Origin: Ramlibacter terrae
Lineage (GTDB): Bacteria; Pseudomonadota; Gammaproteobacteria; Burkholderiales; Burkholderiaceae_C
Assembly (NCBI GenBank): GCA_013127575.1
Contig: CP053418.1
Coordinates: 4,092,001-4,156,000, forward strand
Direction: 5' to 3'
Length of the DNA stretch: 64,000 bases
Below are positions 10,729 through 22,157 of the stretch, in pieces. The position numbers and the translations under genes were made by a program. Under the pieces are notes generated by a model. The model saw only the letters and a list, made by a program, of their open reading frames with translations, had not been told where the DNA came from and did no database searches. Every line of letters begins with the position of its first letter. The stretch's first letter is position 1.

Positions 10729-11740
10729 TGGAGGCCTTTGAGGGTTTGCGCCGCGGTCGGGAGGGCGCGGCAATCGTCGATGTACTGCTGCACGATCTCT
10801 GCGAAGTTCTCGTGCGGCTTCAATCCGAGCCGGGCGGCACGGGCCGCGCTGGCGCCACCGGGCCAGTTGGCCACGATGCCGGCGATGCGCTCGTCGCGCT
10901 CGAAGCGCACCAGCTTGCGCACCGCCGGGCCGGCCACCTGTTCGACCGCATCGAGCATCTCGCTCACGCGCACGTTGAGCGCCGGCAGGTTCATCGCGGT
11001 GCGGCCCGGGAACTGCTCGCGCGAGGCTTCGTAGACGGCGATCAAACCATCCACGGTGCGTGAAGGCGACGACACCGGATGCGAAACGTCGGCCGAAACC
11101 GGGCACACGGATTCGACGCCGGCGAGCGGCTCGCGGATGATCCCGCTGAAGAACGAGGACGCCGCGCCGTTGGGCCGGCCCGGCCGCACCGTCACCGTCA
11201 TGAGGCGCGCCGCGCGGCCGTCGATGAAGCCCTTGCGCGTGTAGTCGGCCACCAGGTGCTCGCAAATGAGCTTCTGCGTGCCGTAGGAAGTCTGCGGCGC
11301 CGGCAGCGTGTCGTCGGCCACCAGCTTGGGCAGCGGCACCGCCGGATCGGGCCCGAACACGGCCACCGAGCTGGAGAAGACGAGGCGCGTGAGCTTGCCG
11401 CCCGACGCGGCGTTCGCGCGCAGTGCGTCGAGCAGCGCGCGCGTGCTGTCCAGGTTGGAGCGCATGCCCAGGTCGAAATCGGCTTCGCATTCGCCCGACA
11501 CGGCGGACGCCGGTGGAACACGCCGTCGAAAGCTTCGGTGCGCAGCGCGTCGGCCTGCGACAGCAACGTGCCGGTGCGCGCTTCGACGCGCGGGTCGGCC
11601 AGCAGGTCGGCCGGCGGCGGCGCGATGTCGGCCAGCACCAGGCCGTCGATACGCTCGCCTGCCAGCGTGCCGCGCGCCAGCAGCGTGCGGGCGAGGCGGG
11701 AGCCGAGGAAGCCCCCGCCGCCGGTGATCATCAGTCTCAT
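10725..11740 (-). CDS. denD: DenD-like D-erythronate dehydrogenase (extended SDR), frameshifted
   Basis: This is an NAD-dependent extended SDR of about 338 residues. It has the Rossmann motif [11 protein letters not shown] at the N-terminus, the Tyr-x3-Lys pair in SYGTQKLIC, and the DenD-type block [20 protein letters not shown]. DenD oxidises D-erythronate to 2-keto-D-erythronate. One break lies near 11505. The stop overlaps the dehydratase start, and the start overlaps the GntR stop, both as ATGA, so translation is coupled. The exact substrate could also be another aldonate or uronate. Confidence 0.8.
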
Positions 11741-12480
11741 GGTTTTTCCTTCGTGGATCGGGTGCGCCGCTGCGCGGGAATGACGCCGCCTTCCACCAGC
11801 CGCTGTTCGCCGCTCAGGATGTGGCGGGTGGCATGGTGGCGGGCGGCCGCGGGGTCGCGCGCGGCAATGGCTTCGACGACCTCGCGGTGTTCGTGCTGCA
11901 CGGCCTGCATGAAGTCGCGGCGCCGCGCCTCGTTGCCGCGCGTGATGCGCATGCCTTCGCGCAGGTACTGCTCAAAAAGCCGAGCAGCAGGCGGAACTGG
12001 GGATTGCCGGCGCATTCGCCGATCGCGCGGTGGAACGCCGGTCTTCGGCGACGCCGTCGCGGCCTTCGGCGACGGCACGGTCGATGGCCTTGAGGGCGCG
12101 CCGCAGCTGCGCGATCTGGGCCCGCGTGGCGCGCTCGGCCGCCAGCGCCGCGATCTCGCCTTCCAGCACCCGGCGCACTTCGATGACGTGCACCACGGCC
12201 TCGACCGATTCGAGCACCGACGGGTCGAAGGCCAGCGGCTGGTTGACCGCTCGCGGCGCGACGAACACGCCCGAGCCCGGCGCGCCACCACGAGCGCGCG
12301 CGACTTGAGCTGGTGCATGGCTTCGCGCACCACGGTGCGGGACACGCCGTGCGCGGTGGCCAGCTGCTGCTCGGTGGGGAAACGGTCGCCGGGGCCCAGC
12401 ACACCGGACGCGATCTGCGCGGCCAGCCGGGCCGCGAGCCGGTCGGACAACCGCTCGGTGACCAGTGGCGCGGGGGTCAC
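11737..12480 (-). CDS. GntR/FadR-family regulator, frameshifted
   Basis: This encodes about 248 residues with an N-terminal GntR winged helix (GDRFPTEQQLATAHGVSRTV, VVREAMHQLKSRALV) and an all-helical C-terminal FCD ligand-binding domain (FHRAIGECAGNPQFRLLLGF, HREVVEAIAARDPAAARHH). Breaks occur near 12275, 12040 and 11975. It heads the minus-strand operon with denD and the dehydratase and is divergent from the ABC transporter. It is the natural local repressor of both units, sensing a sugar acid. Confidence 0.85.
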   Translation of the reverse strand: MTPAPLVTERLSDRLAARLAAQIASGVLGPGDRFPTEQQLATAHGVSRTVVREAMHQLKSRALVVARRARACSSRRERSTSRWPSTRRCSNRSRPWCTSSKCAGCWKARSRRWRPSAPRGPRSRSCGAPSRPSTVPSPKAATASPKTGVPPRDRRMRRQSPVPPAARLFEQYLREGMRITRGNEARRRDFMQAVQHEHREVVEAIAARDPAAARHHATRHILSGEQRLVEGGVIPAQRRTRSTKEKP

Positions 12481-12519
12481 TGTGGGGTCTGGACATGGGC
12501 TTGGAAATCGAAGGCGGTT

Positions 12520-12540
12520 ATCAGGTCATCATACAAATTG
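12520..12540. promoter_or_regulatory. Candidate operator between GntR and ABC operon
   Basis: The 187-base gap between the divergent GntR and ABC-transporter genes holds an AT-rich island, reading TTGTATGATGACCTGAT on the minus strand. It resembles FadR-subfamily operators described for sugar-acid regulons in related bacteria. That link is inference from position and composition. Confidence 0.4.
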
Positions 12541-12667
12541 CCAGCCTTTCGACTAGCGGGTTTCCCTGATAGGCGGCTGACGGGTTCCGTGCCGATACTG
12601 CGCCAGCCGCGATGAGCACTTTCTGCTGCCTCGCGGTTTTTCACGGCACCCCGGAGGGCATCAGCGC

Positions 12668-13740
<1,073 letters not shown>

Positions 13741-13781
13741 CTGATTCGTGATCGTCCGTTCAAACCACCGAGGAGACAGAC

Positions 13782-15109
13782 ATGAGTGAGTTCAATCGCC
13801 GGAAATTCCGGAGGGCTCGGCCAGCGTCGCGGCCGCCGCCGGCATGGGCGCGGGCGCCGCGGTGTTCGCGCCCGCGGTGCACGCGCAGGCCCTGAACCTC
13901 AAGCCCGAGAAGGGCGCCAAGCTGCGCGTGCTGCGCTGGAGCCGCTTCGTGCAGGGCGACATCGACGCCTACATGGTGAACGTCAGGAAGTTCACCGAGA
14001 AGACCGGCGTCGAAGTGCGGGTCGACAACGAAGGCTGGGAAGACGTGCGGCCGAAGGCGGCCGTCGCCGCCAACACCGGCGCCGGCCCCGACATCATCCT
14101 GTCGACCAACGACGACGCCAACCTGTACCCCGAGAAGCTGCTCGACGTCACCGACGTCGCGGAATACCTCGGCAAGAAGTACGGCGGCTGGTTCCCCGCC
14201 GTCCACCAGTACCTGCGCCCCGACGGCAAGAAGTGGCTGGGCCTCGGCACGGGCGCCGCCGGCTCGATGATCGTGTACCGCGAAAGCATGGTGAAGGCCG
14301 CCGGTTTCAGCAGCTTCCCGAAAGACACCGCCGGCTTCCTCGCGCTGCACAAGGCGCTGAAGGACAAGGGCACGCCCGGCGGCTATGCGCTGGGCAACGC
14401 CACCGGCGACAGCCTCTGGACGAACTGGCTGCTCTGGTCGCACGGCGGCCAGCTGGTGGACAAGAACAACAAGGTGGTGATCGACAGCCCGGAGACGATG
14501 AAGGCGCTGGAATACGGCAAGGAGCTGTACGCCAACTTCATCCCGGGCACGCTGTCGTGGCTCGACCCGAACAACAACAAGGCCTTCCTCGACGGGCAGA
14601 TCAGCGTCACCAACAACGGCATCTCGATCTACTACGCCGCCAAGAACTCGACCGATGCCAAGGTGAAGGAACTGGCCGGCGACATCCAGCACGCCTCGTT
14701 CCCGATCGGGCCGGTGGGCGTGCCGACCGAGTCGCACCTGTTCTTCAACCAGATGATCTTCAAGTACACGAAGTACCCGCAGGCGGCCAAGGAGTTCCTG
14801 CGCTTCATGATGGAGCGCGAGCAGTTCGAGCCGTGGCTGACGGGCGCGGGCGGCTACATCGCCCACCCGCTCGCGGCGTACAAGTCGGCGCCGATCTGGA
14901 CGTCGGACCCGAAGCACACGCCGTACCGCGACTGCGTGAAGAACATGCGTCCCACGGGCTACGCCGGCAAGCTGGGCTACGCATCCGCCGGCGCCGGGGC
15001 CGACTTCATCGTCGCCAACATGGTGGCCGAAGCCATCAGCGGCTCGAAGTCGCCCAAGGAAGCCATGGAACGCGCCCAGAAGCGCGCCGAGCGCTACTAC
15101 AAGGTCTGA
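13782..15109 (+). CDS. Extracellular sugar-binding protein of ABC transporter (family 1), frameshifted leader
   Basis: This is a periplasmic family-1 solute-binding protein of about 443 residues. It has a Tat-like leader (SEFNRRKF..., then Ala-rich to VHAQA), broken by one base near 13812; the mature part from 13844 is intact. Typical stretches are VLRWSRFVQGD, GPDIILSTNDDANLYP and LFFNQMIFKYTKYPQAAKEF. It delivers a carbohydrate or polyol-like ligand to the permease pair that follows. A GAGGAGA ribosome-binding site precedes the ATG. Confidence 0.9.
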
Positions 15110-15119
15110 GAGGGCCGGC

Positions 15120-16092
15120 ATGACGAATCCTGCGGTGCCATCGACCACGCACGTTGGTGCGCCGCAGGCGCGCGTCCCCCGGCTGCCGTCGCTGCTGGAG
15201 CGCTTCCAGAACAACCGCAACGCGCTGGGCTGGGCGTTCATGCTGCCGGCGACGGTGCTGCTGCTGCTGTTCCTGACCTATCCGCTCGGCACGGGCACTG
15301 GCTCGGCTTCACCGACGCGAAGATCGGGCGCGGCGGCGAGTGGGTCGGGCTGGAGAACTTCAGCTTCCTCGTCGGCGACAGCGTCACCCGCCTGGCGCTG
15401 TTCAACACGCTGTTCTACACGGTGGTCGCAAGCATCTTCAAGTTCGTGCTGGGCCTCTGGCTGGCGCTGCTGCTCAACAAGCGGCTGCCGTTCCAGAGCT
15501 TCTTCCGCGCGGTGGTGCTGCTGCTGCCCGGATCGTGCCCACCGCGCTGTCGGCCATCGCTTTCTGGTGGATCTTCGACGCGCAGTTCTCGATCATCAGC
15601 TGGGTGCTGGTCAAGCTCGGGCTGATCGACACCTACATCGACTTCCTCGGCAACCCGTGGAACGCGCGCATCTCCACGATCATCGCCAACGTGTGGCGCG
15701 GCATCCCGTTCGTGGCCATTTCGCTGCTGGCCGGCCTGCAGACGATCTCGCCTTCGTACTACGAAGCCTCTGCGATCGACGGCGCCACGCCGTGGCAGCA
15801 GTTCCGCCACATCACGCTGCCGCTGCTCACGCCGATCATCGCGGTGGTGATGACGTTCTCGGTGCTCTTCACGTTCACCGACTTCCAGCTGATCTACGTG
15901 CTCACGCGAGGCGGCCCGCTCAATGCGACGCACCTGATGGCGACGCTCGCGTTCCAGCGCGGGATTTCTGGCGGCGCACTGGCGGAAGGCGCAGCCATCG
16001 CCACGCTGATGGTGCCCTTCCTGCTGGCCGCGATCATGTTCAGCTACTTCGGGCTGCAGCGCCGCGCCTGGCAACAGGGGAGCGACAAGTGA
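15120..16092 (+). CDS. Sugar ABC transporter permease (MalF/UgpA type), frameshifted
   Basis: This inner-membrane permease of about 324 residues has six predicted helices. The first is LGWAFMLPATVLLLLFLTYP. The EAA loop, which docks to the ATPase, reads YYEASAIDGATPWQQFRHIT with LPLL following. Breaks lie near 15292 and 15530. The last codons overlap the next permease start (GTGA). It is partnered with the second permease and the ATPase at 12668. Confidence 0.9.
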
Positions 16093-16964
16093 AGGAGTCG
16101 AAGAACAACGACGCATCGCAGGGCATGGACTTCCTGCAGTCGATGCCGCGCCGCTGGGTGATGCTCTACATCCCCATCGGCATCTTCGTCTTCGTGCTGC
16201 TGTTCCCCTTCTACTGGATGGCGATCACGTCGTTCAAGCCCGACAACGAACTGCTCTCGCGCACCGGCAACCCCTTCTGGATCATCGGCCCCACGCTCGC
16301 GCACTTCGAGAAGCTGCTGTTCCGCACCGAGTACCCGGCCTGGCTCTGGAACACGGTGATCGTCTCGGTGATCGCCACCGGCATCTCGCTCGTGGCGTCC
16401 ATCCCGGCGGCGTACGCGATCGAACGGCTGCGCTTCGGGGCGCCAAGCCCGCGGGCGGCGCGATCTTCTGGCCTACCCGGTGCCGCCTTCGATCCTGTTC
16501 ATTCCGCTTGCGGCCATCGTCGTCAAGCTCGGGCTGTTCGACAGCCGCATGGCGCTGATCCTCACCTACCCCACCTTCCTGATCCCGTTCTCGACCTGGC
16601 TGCTCATGGGCTACTTCCGGTCGATCCCGTACGAGCTCGAAGAGTGCGCCCTGATCGACGGCGCCACGCGCTGGCAGATCTGGTCAAGATCGTGCTGCCG
16701 CTCGCCGTGCCCGGCCTGATCTCCGCCGGCATCTTTGCCTTCACCCTGAGCTGGAACGAGTTCATCTACGCCCTCACCTTCGTCTCGTCGAGCGAGAACA
16801 AGACGGTGCCGGTGGGCGTGGTGACCGAACTGGTGGAAGGCGACGTCTACCACTGGGGACCGCTGATGGCCGGCGCGCTGCTCGGCTCGCTGCCGGTGGC
16901 TTTCGTGTACTCTTTCTTCGTCGAGTACTACGTGTCGGGCATGACCGGATCGGTCAAGGAATAG
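16089..16964 (+). CDS. Sugar ABC transporter permease (MalG/UgpE type), frameshifted
   Basis: This is the second CUT1 permease, about 292 residues. It starts at a GTG that overlaps the previous TGA. The first helix is YIPIGIFVFVLLFPFYWMA. The EAA loop is ELEECALIDGATRWQIW, followed after a break by KIVLPLAVPGLISAG. Breaks lie near 16450 and 16682. The stop TAG is followed at once by the ATG of the dehydrogenase, so the two are translationally coupled. Confidence 0.9.
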   Translation: MKESKNNDASQGMDFLQSMPRRWVMLYIPIGIFVFVLLFPFYWMAITSFKPDNELLSRTGNPFWIIGPTLAHFEKLLFRTEYPAWLWNTVIVSVIATGISLVASIPAAYAIERLRFGAPSPRAARSSGLPGAAFDPVHSACGHRRQARAVRQPHGADPHLPHLPDPVLDLAAHGLLPVDPVRARRVRPDRRRHALADLVKIVLPLAVPGLISAGIFAFTLSWNEFIYALTFVSSSENKTVPVGVVTELVEGDVYHWGPLMAGALLGSLPVAFVYSFFVEYYVSGMTGSVKE

Positions 16965-17861
16965 ATGGCGGAACAGAAAGTCGGCGTGATCGGGCTCGGG
17001 GCCATGGGCTCCGGCATGGCGGCGTCGCTGCGCCGCGCGGGATACGACGTCGCGGTGTTCGACGTGCGCGCCGAGGCGGCGCGAAAGTTCGCCGCCGATG
17101 GCGGCACCGCGTGCGCAAGCGTCGCCGAACTCGCGGCGCGGTGCGACGTGGTGGTGAGCGTGGTCGTGAACGCCGCCCAGACCGAAAGCGTCCTCTTCGG
17201 CGAAGGCGGCGCCGCTGCCGCGATGCGGCCGGGCAGCCTGTTCGTCATGTGTTCGACGGTCGATCCCAACTGGTCGGCGGCGCTCGAAGGCCGGCTGGCG
17301 GAGCGCGGCCTCCTCTACCTCGACGCACCGATCTCCGGCGGCGCCGCCAAGGCCGCCTCGGCGCAGATGACCATGATGACGGCCGGCACGCCCGAGGCGT
17401 ATGCGCGGGCCGGCGGCGTGCTGGATGCGATGGCCGCCAAGGTCTACAAGCTGGGCGACCGCGCCGGCGCGGCCAGCAAGGTGAAGATCATCAACCAGCT
17501 GCTGGCCGGCGTGCACATCGCCGCCGCGGCCGAAGCGATGGCGCTCGGCCTGCGCGAGGGCGTCGACCCGGCGTCGCTGTACGACGTGATCACGCACAGC
17601 GCGGGCGCGAGCTGGATGTTCGAGAACCGCATGGCGCACGTGATCGCCGGCGACTACACGCCGCTCTCGGCCGTCGACATCTTCGTGAAGGACCTCGGGC
17701 TGGTGCTCGACCTCGCGCGCGCCACCAAATTTCCCCTGCCCCTGTCGGCCACCGCCCACCAGATGTTCATGCAGGCGTCCAGCGCGGGCTACGGCGGCGA
17801 GGACGACAGCGCGGTGATCAAGACCTTCCCCGGCATCGAGCTGCCGCGCAAGCGCGACTGA
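16965..17861 (+). CDS. ltnD: L-threonate dehydrogenase-like 3-hydroxyacid dehydrogenase
   Basis: This intact 298-residue member of the 3-hydroxyisobutyrate dehydrogenase family has the NAD-binding motif GLGAMGSGM at residues 10-18, the substrate loop DAPISGGAAKAAS at 120-132 and the catalytic Lys in KVKIINQ at about 174. The run HIAAAAEAMALGLREGVDP and the GDYTPLSAVDIFVKDLGLVL block are close to LtnD, which oxidises L-threonate to 2-keto-L-threonate. It closes the ABC operon with no intergenic gap, so the imported compound is probably a hydroxy acid. An erythronate or other aldonate substrate is possible. Confidence 0.85.
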   Translation: MAEQKVGVIGLGAMGSGMAASLRRAGYDVAVFDVRAEAARKFAADGGTACASVAELAARCDVVVSVVVNAAQTESVLFGEGGAAAAMRPGSLFVMCSTVDPNWSAALEGRLAERGLLYLDAPISGGAAKAASAQMTMMTAGTPEAYARAGGVLDAMAAKVYKLGDRAGAASKVKIINQLLAGVHIAAAAEAMALGLREGVDPASLYDVITHSAGASWMFENRMAHVIAGDYTPLSAVDIFVKDLGLVLDLARATKFPLPLSATAHQMFMQASSAGYGGEDDSAVIKTFPGIELPRKRD

Positions 17862-17868
17862 AGGCGCT

Positions 17869-18521
17869 TCAGGGCCGCACCAGCCCGCGCCGCGCCGCTT
17901 CCAGCGCGGCCTCGGCGCGCGACGAAATATCCAGCTTGCGGTAGATCTGGCGCACGTAGTCGGCCACGGTGTTGCGCGAAAGGCCGAGTTGCACCGCGAT
18001 CTCGGGCAGCGTGTAGCCCTTGGCGACGCGCTGCAGCACCTCGGTCTCGCGGTCCGTCAGCGGCGTGTGGACTTCCACCGGCGGCGGCGACGGGCTGGCC
18101 GGCGGCTGCCCGAAGTACGAGAGCACCCGCCGCGCGATCGACGGCGAGAGCGGCGGCTCCCCGTTCGTGATGCGCAGCAGCTGCTTCACGAGCGTCTCCG
18201 CCGGCTGCTCCTTGAGCAGGTAGCCGAAGGCGCCCGCCTGCAGCGCCGGGAACAGGTGGTCGTCGTCGTCGTAGATCGTCACCACGATGCTGGTGGCCTG
18301 CGGCTGCAGCCGGTGCAAGGTGCGGATCACGTCGATGCCGCTTCCGTCGGGCAGGCCCAGTCCACCAGCGCCAGGTCGAAGGAAGTGCGCGCGACGGCCG
18401 CCAGCGCCTCGTCGCGCCGCCCGGTGGTGACGACGTTCACGGCGGGAAACGCCGTGCGCGCGACGTCGAGCAGCCAGTCGCGGATGTTCGGCAGGTCTTC
18501 GACGATGAGGGCGTTGTTCAT
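17869..18521 (-). CDS. LuxR/NarL-type response regulator, frameshifted
   Basis: This is a response regulator of about 217 residues. The receiver domain has the acidic pair in LIVEDL, the phospho-acceptor Asp54 in DLALVD and a Lys in GYLLKEQ. The C-terminal LuxR helix-turn-helix reads LTDRETEVLQRVAKGYTLPE and continues to LSRNTVADYVRQIYRKL. One break lies near 18348. Its start overlaps the kinase stop as ATGA, so the pair forms a two-component system. The regulated genes are unknown. Confidence 0.9.
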
Positions 18522-20326
18522 GGCTGCCGGCTGCTCGGTGGAGCGGAGGGCAGCGGCACGCGCACCACCAGGCGCGTGCCGCCGTTCGATTCGAAATGGT
18601 GCTCGCCGTCCGGGTTGCGCACGCGCCGCTCGATGTTCAGCAGCCCGTGTCCCTGCCGGCGTTCTTCCGGCGCGGGGAGGCCGCGGCCGTCGTCTTGCAC
18701 GTCCAGCACCACCTCGCCCGGCGGAAAGCCGATGCGCACCGTGCACCGGGTGCCTCCGCTGTGGCGGATCGCGTTGGAGACGGCCTCGCGCAGGATGCGG
18801 GTCAGCTGCACGTGCGTGCGCGCCGGCAGGATGGCGCCGGCGGGCGGCTCCTGCGCCTCCCACGTGCCCGTCATGCCGGCGTCGGCCAGCCGCGTGATGG
18901 TTTCTGCGCGCCAGTCGGCGAGCGCATCGGTCGTCATCGTCGCGCCGCCCGTGAGCCCGCGCACCGACAGGCGCATCTCCTCCATCGCCGACCGCGCCAT
19001 GCCCGCGACGCGCTGCGGATCGGCGCCCCGCTGGCTGGCCTGCGCGATGGTGAGCAGCTGCGCGCCGAGGTCGTCGTGCAGGTCGGACGCGATGCGGCGG
19101 CGCTCGTCCTGCGCCGCCTGCTCGGTGCGCAGTTGCGCGACCTGCTGCCAGCTCTTCTCGATCTCGCTCGATTTTTCGGCGACGCGCTGCTCCAGCTGTG
19201 CGTTGAGCGTTTCGGCCTGGCCCAGCGCCTGCACGAACAACTGGATGAGGCGGCCGCCGACCACGCCGAACAGCACCGGCATCGCGAAGTGGATGACGTG
19301 GACCTTGGGCAGCGGCAGCAGGTCGTTCTGCAGCGCCACCTCCACGGCGGTCAGCACGATCGCGAACAGCAGCACGCCGCCCATCAGCCAGAAATCCTCT
19401 CGGTGCCTGCGCCAAGCCACCCGAAAGAAGCAAGCCACCACGACGAGGAATTCGAGCGCGAGCGCGTCGTAGACCAGCGTGGCCACCGCGAGCAGGCGGT
19501 GCGGCGCGGCCGCCACCAGCGCCGCCGGGACGAGCAGCGCCCTGCCCCGCCAACGCCCACCCGATCCAGCGCCTGCGAACTTCGACCGGGTGCAGCAGGA
19601 ACAGGTAGGCGCAGGCGACGACGGGCGGAAACGCGCTGCAGATCAGGACCTCCATCGCCTCGTTCGACAGCGGCACTGGCGGATGAAAAGCCGGGTGCTG
19701 ATCAGGCCCCAGCCGGCCGTGAACAGCCCGAAGTACAACAGGTAGGAATCGCGCCGGCGCAGCGTCCACAGGCACACCATGGCCAAGCCCAGCACACCGA
19801 CCATCGCGGCGATGATCTGGGCGGCGGTGATGTTCCAGAACAGCTGGCGGTCGTACATCGGCTGCAGCGCCTCGATGGCGCCGACGCTCACGGCCGACAG
19901 TCCCCCGGCCCGCTGCCGCGCCGACACGTCCTCCACGGCATGCCCGGCCACGCGGATGCGCAGCTCGTTGCCTTCCGGCCGCAACAGGGCGCGGGGGATG
20001 GCGAAGAGGTGCGGGTAGTAGCAGGTGCGCGCGACCGGCGGCGCCATGCGGCCGCCGCTGCCGACCACTTCGCCGTTGACGCGCACTTCGAGGTTGGCGC
20101 AGGCGCGCTGCACGTAGACACCCGCCAGGCGATCGTCCTGGGGCGCGGCGAAGTCCAGGCGGTACTCCAGGCTGCCGGAGAAGCCGGGGAAGCCCTCCTC
20201 CCAGTCGTGGGGAAGGGCCACCCGCCGCCCTTCGACGACCGCCTCGCGCAGCGTGAGCACTTCGCCCCACGCCGCGGGCAGCACGCAGAGCGCGCAGCAA
20301 AGGGCCGCCCAGCGCGCAAGGATCAT
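18518..20326 (-). CDS. Membrane sensor histidine kinase with periplasmic jelly-roll domain, frameshifted
   Basis: This encodes about 603 residues. A signal or first helix (WAALCCALCVLPAAWG) precedes a periplasmic jelly-roll-like region with LPHDWEEGFPGFSG and LEVRVNGEVVGSGG, like DISM extracellular domains. Several membrane helices follow, then a coiled coil and a HisKA_3 H-box DERRRIASDLHDDLGAQ. The HATPase N-box is REAVSNAIRHSGG and the G-box DDGRGLPAPEERRQGHGLLN. Breaks lie near 19668 and 19545. It is the NarX-like partner of the downstream regulator. The signal is unknown; a carbohydrate ligand is possible. Confidence 0.85.
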
Positions 20327-20406
20327 CGGACTCCGGGAGTGTTGGAGAGCGACTGTAGCGATGAAGGGCTTGCCGGTGAACCCCTCCATTCGAGGGGCCG
20401 GGGAGT

Positions 20407-20457
20407 TGGTGCCGATTGTCCGAATCGAACGGACGACCTACCGCTTACAAGGCGGCA
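20407..20457 (-). repeat. 3' fragment of tRNA-Thr(TGT), probable attachment-site remnant
   Basis: On the minus strand this reads as the 3' half of a tRNA. The anticodon arm pairs GCCGC with GCGGT around the loop CTTGTAA (anticodon TGT, Thr). A perfect T arm follows (GTCCG-TTCGATT-CGGAC), then an acceptor 3' strand AATCGGC, discriminator A and CCA. The D arm and 5' acceptor strand are missing: bases beyond 20457 do not fit. A tyrosine recombinase starts 190 bases away, so this is best explained as the displaced 3' end left by integration into a tRNA-Thr gene. Confidence 0.8.
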
Positions 20458-20521
20458 AGGATCGGTTGGAAATGGTCCTGTGGCTGTGGCCTGCTCGGCG
20501 AGCAGTCACTAACACGGACAC

Positions 20522-20538
20522 ACCCGTTTTGTGCGGGT
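20522..20538. other. Short inverted repeat
   Basis: ACCCG and CGGGT flank a 7-base TTTTGTG loop between the tRNA fragment and the integrase. It could be a recombinase arm site or a weak hairpin. The evidence is only the symmetry and the position. Confidence 0.35.
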
Positions 20539-20648
20539 TCAGCTGTATAGCTCCATAACCTTTTACTTACTTTCAGTATACCGTGCGCCGGCACAGAAAA
20601 AAGCCGAACTACTGATCGCTTCACTGCCCTCCCATCACGAGGTGCAGC

Positions 20649-22061
20649 ATGAGTGTCAAGGAAATCAAGATCAAGTCGGGCAAGACCAAGTACCAGGCGC
20701 AGGTCTGGTACGACAACCAGTATTTCGCGGCGAAGACCTTCGAGCAGCGGTCGCTCGCGGAGAAGTGGGAAGAAAGGACATACGCCGGGCCGTCACAGGA
20801 GACATCCTGCCTGCGGCTGCGCGCGCCAAGAAGCGCGAACTCGAGGCGCAGCTCGAAGCCATCAAAGCAGCACTGGACAGTCCGCTGCTGCCCTATGCCT
20901 TCCGCTACGTCGAAAGCCAAGCCACTTGGACAACACGGAAGCACGGTGAGTCGCGCAACAGGGACTATCTCCGCGTGGCCACCCCGGCGGGAGAGACGCC
21001 GCTGCGCGCCTTCAGCGGCGAAGCCGGTCGCCGCCTGATTCCTGAGTTCGCCGCCATCCTGTACGCCTCTCGACGGTCGAAATCCAACAAACCGAGGCCG
21101 GCAGGATCCCCACCGCTGCAGCCCTTGAAGCGCAACACTGTGAGGCTGTTCTTGACAGCCTTGTTTCGCCTGCTGGCTTGGATTCGTACCCAGCTTCCCA
21201 AGGAAGCGGAGTTCATCGTCCCTGATCTCGAGGAAATGACCCGCTTCGGTTGGGCGCTGCCGGCAGCACACGCTGTCCCTCGGACGCGCGAACCCAGTGC
21301 GTTGGAGTTCGCACAGATTCTCAGGGTTATTGGCGTCAACAGCCCGCTCGGTGAGCTGCTGCAGATCCAGGACGAGACCGGCTGCCGCTTGAGCGAGGTG
21401 GCGAAGGCCACCGGTTCGCGAGTCACTTTCATCTTCGGGGAGAAAGGCGAGTTGGTCGGCGGCAACCTGCACTGGTGGAGCACAAGACCGTGCACAAGAT
21501 CGAACGACCGCGCGACGTTCCCCTGTCCCCTGGTCGCTGCTCGCCTGCCTGCTGCAGGCCCGCAAGAAACTCCCGGGCGACGGCCGGCTGTTCCCGACGC
21601 TGCGGAGTTCGGACGCGATCTGCAAGCTGTTCGACGCTGCCTGTAAACGGGCTGGCGTGTCGAACCTCGTCACCAAGGACTTTCGGCGCAGTTTCGCCAA
21701 CCGGAACAAGACATGCGTGCCCTACGTCGACATGGTGCATATCCTCGGTGACTCGCATCTGCTGGATGCTGATGATGCGAGTGCTGGCGAGAAGGCTGTC
21801 CAGGACGCCTTGGGCCACACCACGCTTCGGACCACAGTCGCCTACACGGTCCCGAAGGAGGAGGCTCTTGCTCGCACGTTCACGAGCACCAGCCGAAACG
21901 CTAAAGTCTTGGCCTTGGTGGATCAACTGGAGGCCGGCGACCGACGCAACGCGATCGCTGAAGGTCCCGTTCACGTGCCCGCGCCAGTGGCGCCGACCCC
22001 GGAGGTGCTTGCTCTGGCGCGCGCGTTCGGCACCTACGACGAAACCTTCGGGTCGCTCTAG
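20649..22061 (+). CDS. Tyrosine recombinase/phage-type integrase, frameshifted
   Basis: This site-specific recombinase of about 470 residues starts MSVKEIKIKSGKTKYQAQV after a GAGGTG ribosome-binding site. The N-terminal part resembles an arm-binding or SAM-like domain. The catalytic domain is recognisable: box-I Arg in ETGCRLSEVAK, a beta-hairpin Lys in EHKTVHKIERPRDVPL, the box-II segment TKDFRRSFANRN, and ALGHTTLRTTVAYTVP with the Tyr nucleophile. Breaks lie near 20772, 21472 and 21530. It sits beside a tRNA-Thr 3' fragment and differs in codon use from its neighbours. It may be active, given the error pattern of this sequence. Confidence 0.85.
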
Positions 22062-22157
22062 AGAGAGCTACTGCCAAGTTGACCAGGCGTCGCTGTCTTT
22101 GTCGCTGTCGACGCGTTGTGCCACTTCGGCCGCGACACGAAGGCGAACTCGGCCTAC

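Larger units (their letters stand above)
20327..20648. other. Intergenic region at island boundary
   Basis: This 322-base stretch separates the kinase from the integrase. It contains the tRNA-Thr fragment, a short hairpin, an AT-rich run (CTCCATAACCTTTTACTTAC) and one GTATAC at 20576-20581. The base composition is less GC-rich than the flanks. I see no protein gene in it. Confidence 0.7.

Noticed and set aside
13760-15241. Minus-strand open frame of 493 codons
   Set aside because: It lies antisense to the ABC binding protein, whose plus-strand frame shows clear family motifs. The long frame reflects high GC3.
18596-20512. Plus-strand open frame of 638 codons opposite the histidine kinase
   Set aside because: The kinase motifs (H-box, N-box, G-box) are on the minus strand; the plus-strand translation has low complexity and no domains.
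20649-22061. Calling the integrase a pseudogene because of its three frameshifts
   Set aside because: Its break density is no higher than that of clearly functional neighbours, and all catalytic segments are preserved, so the breaks do not by themselves show decay.
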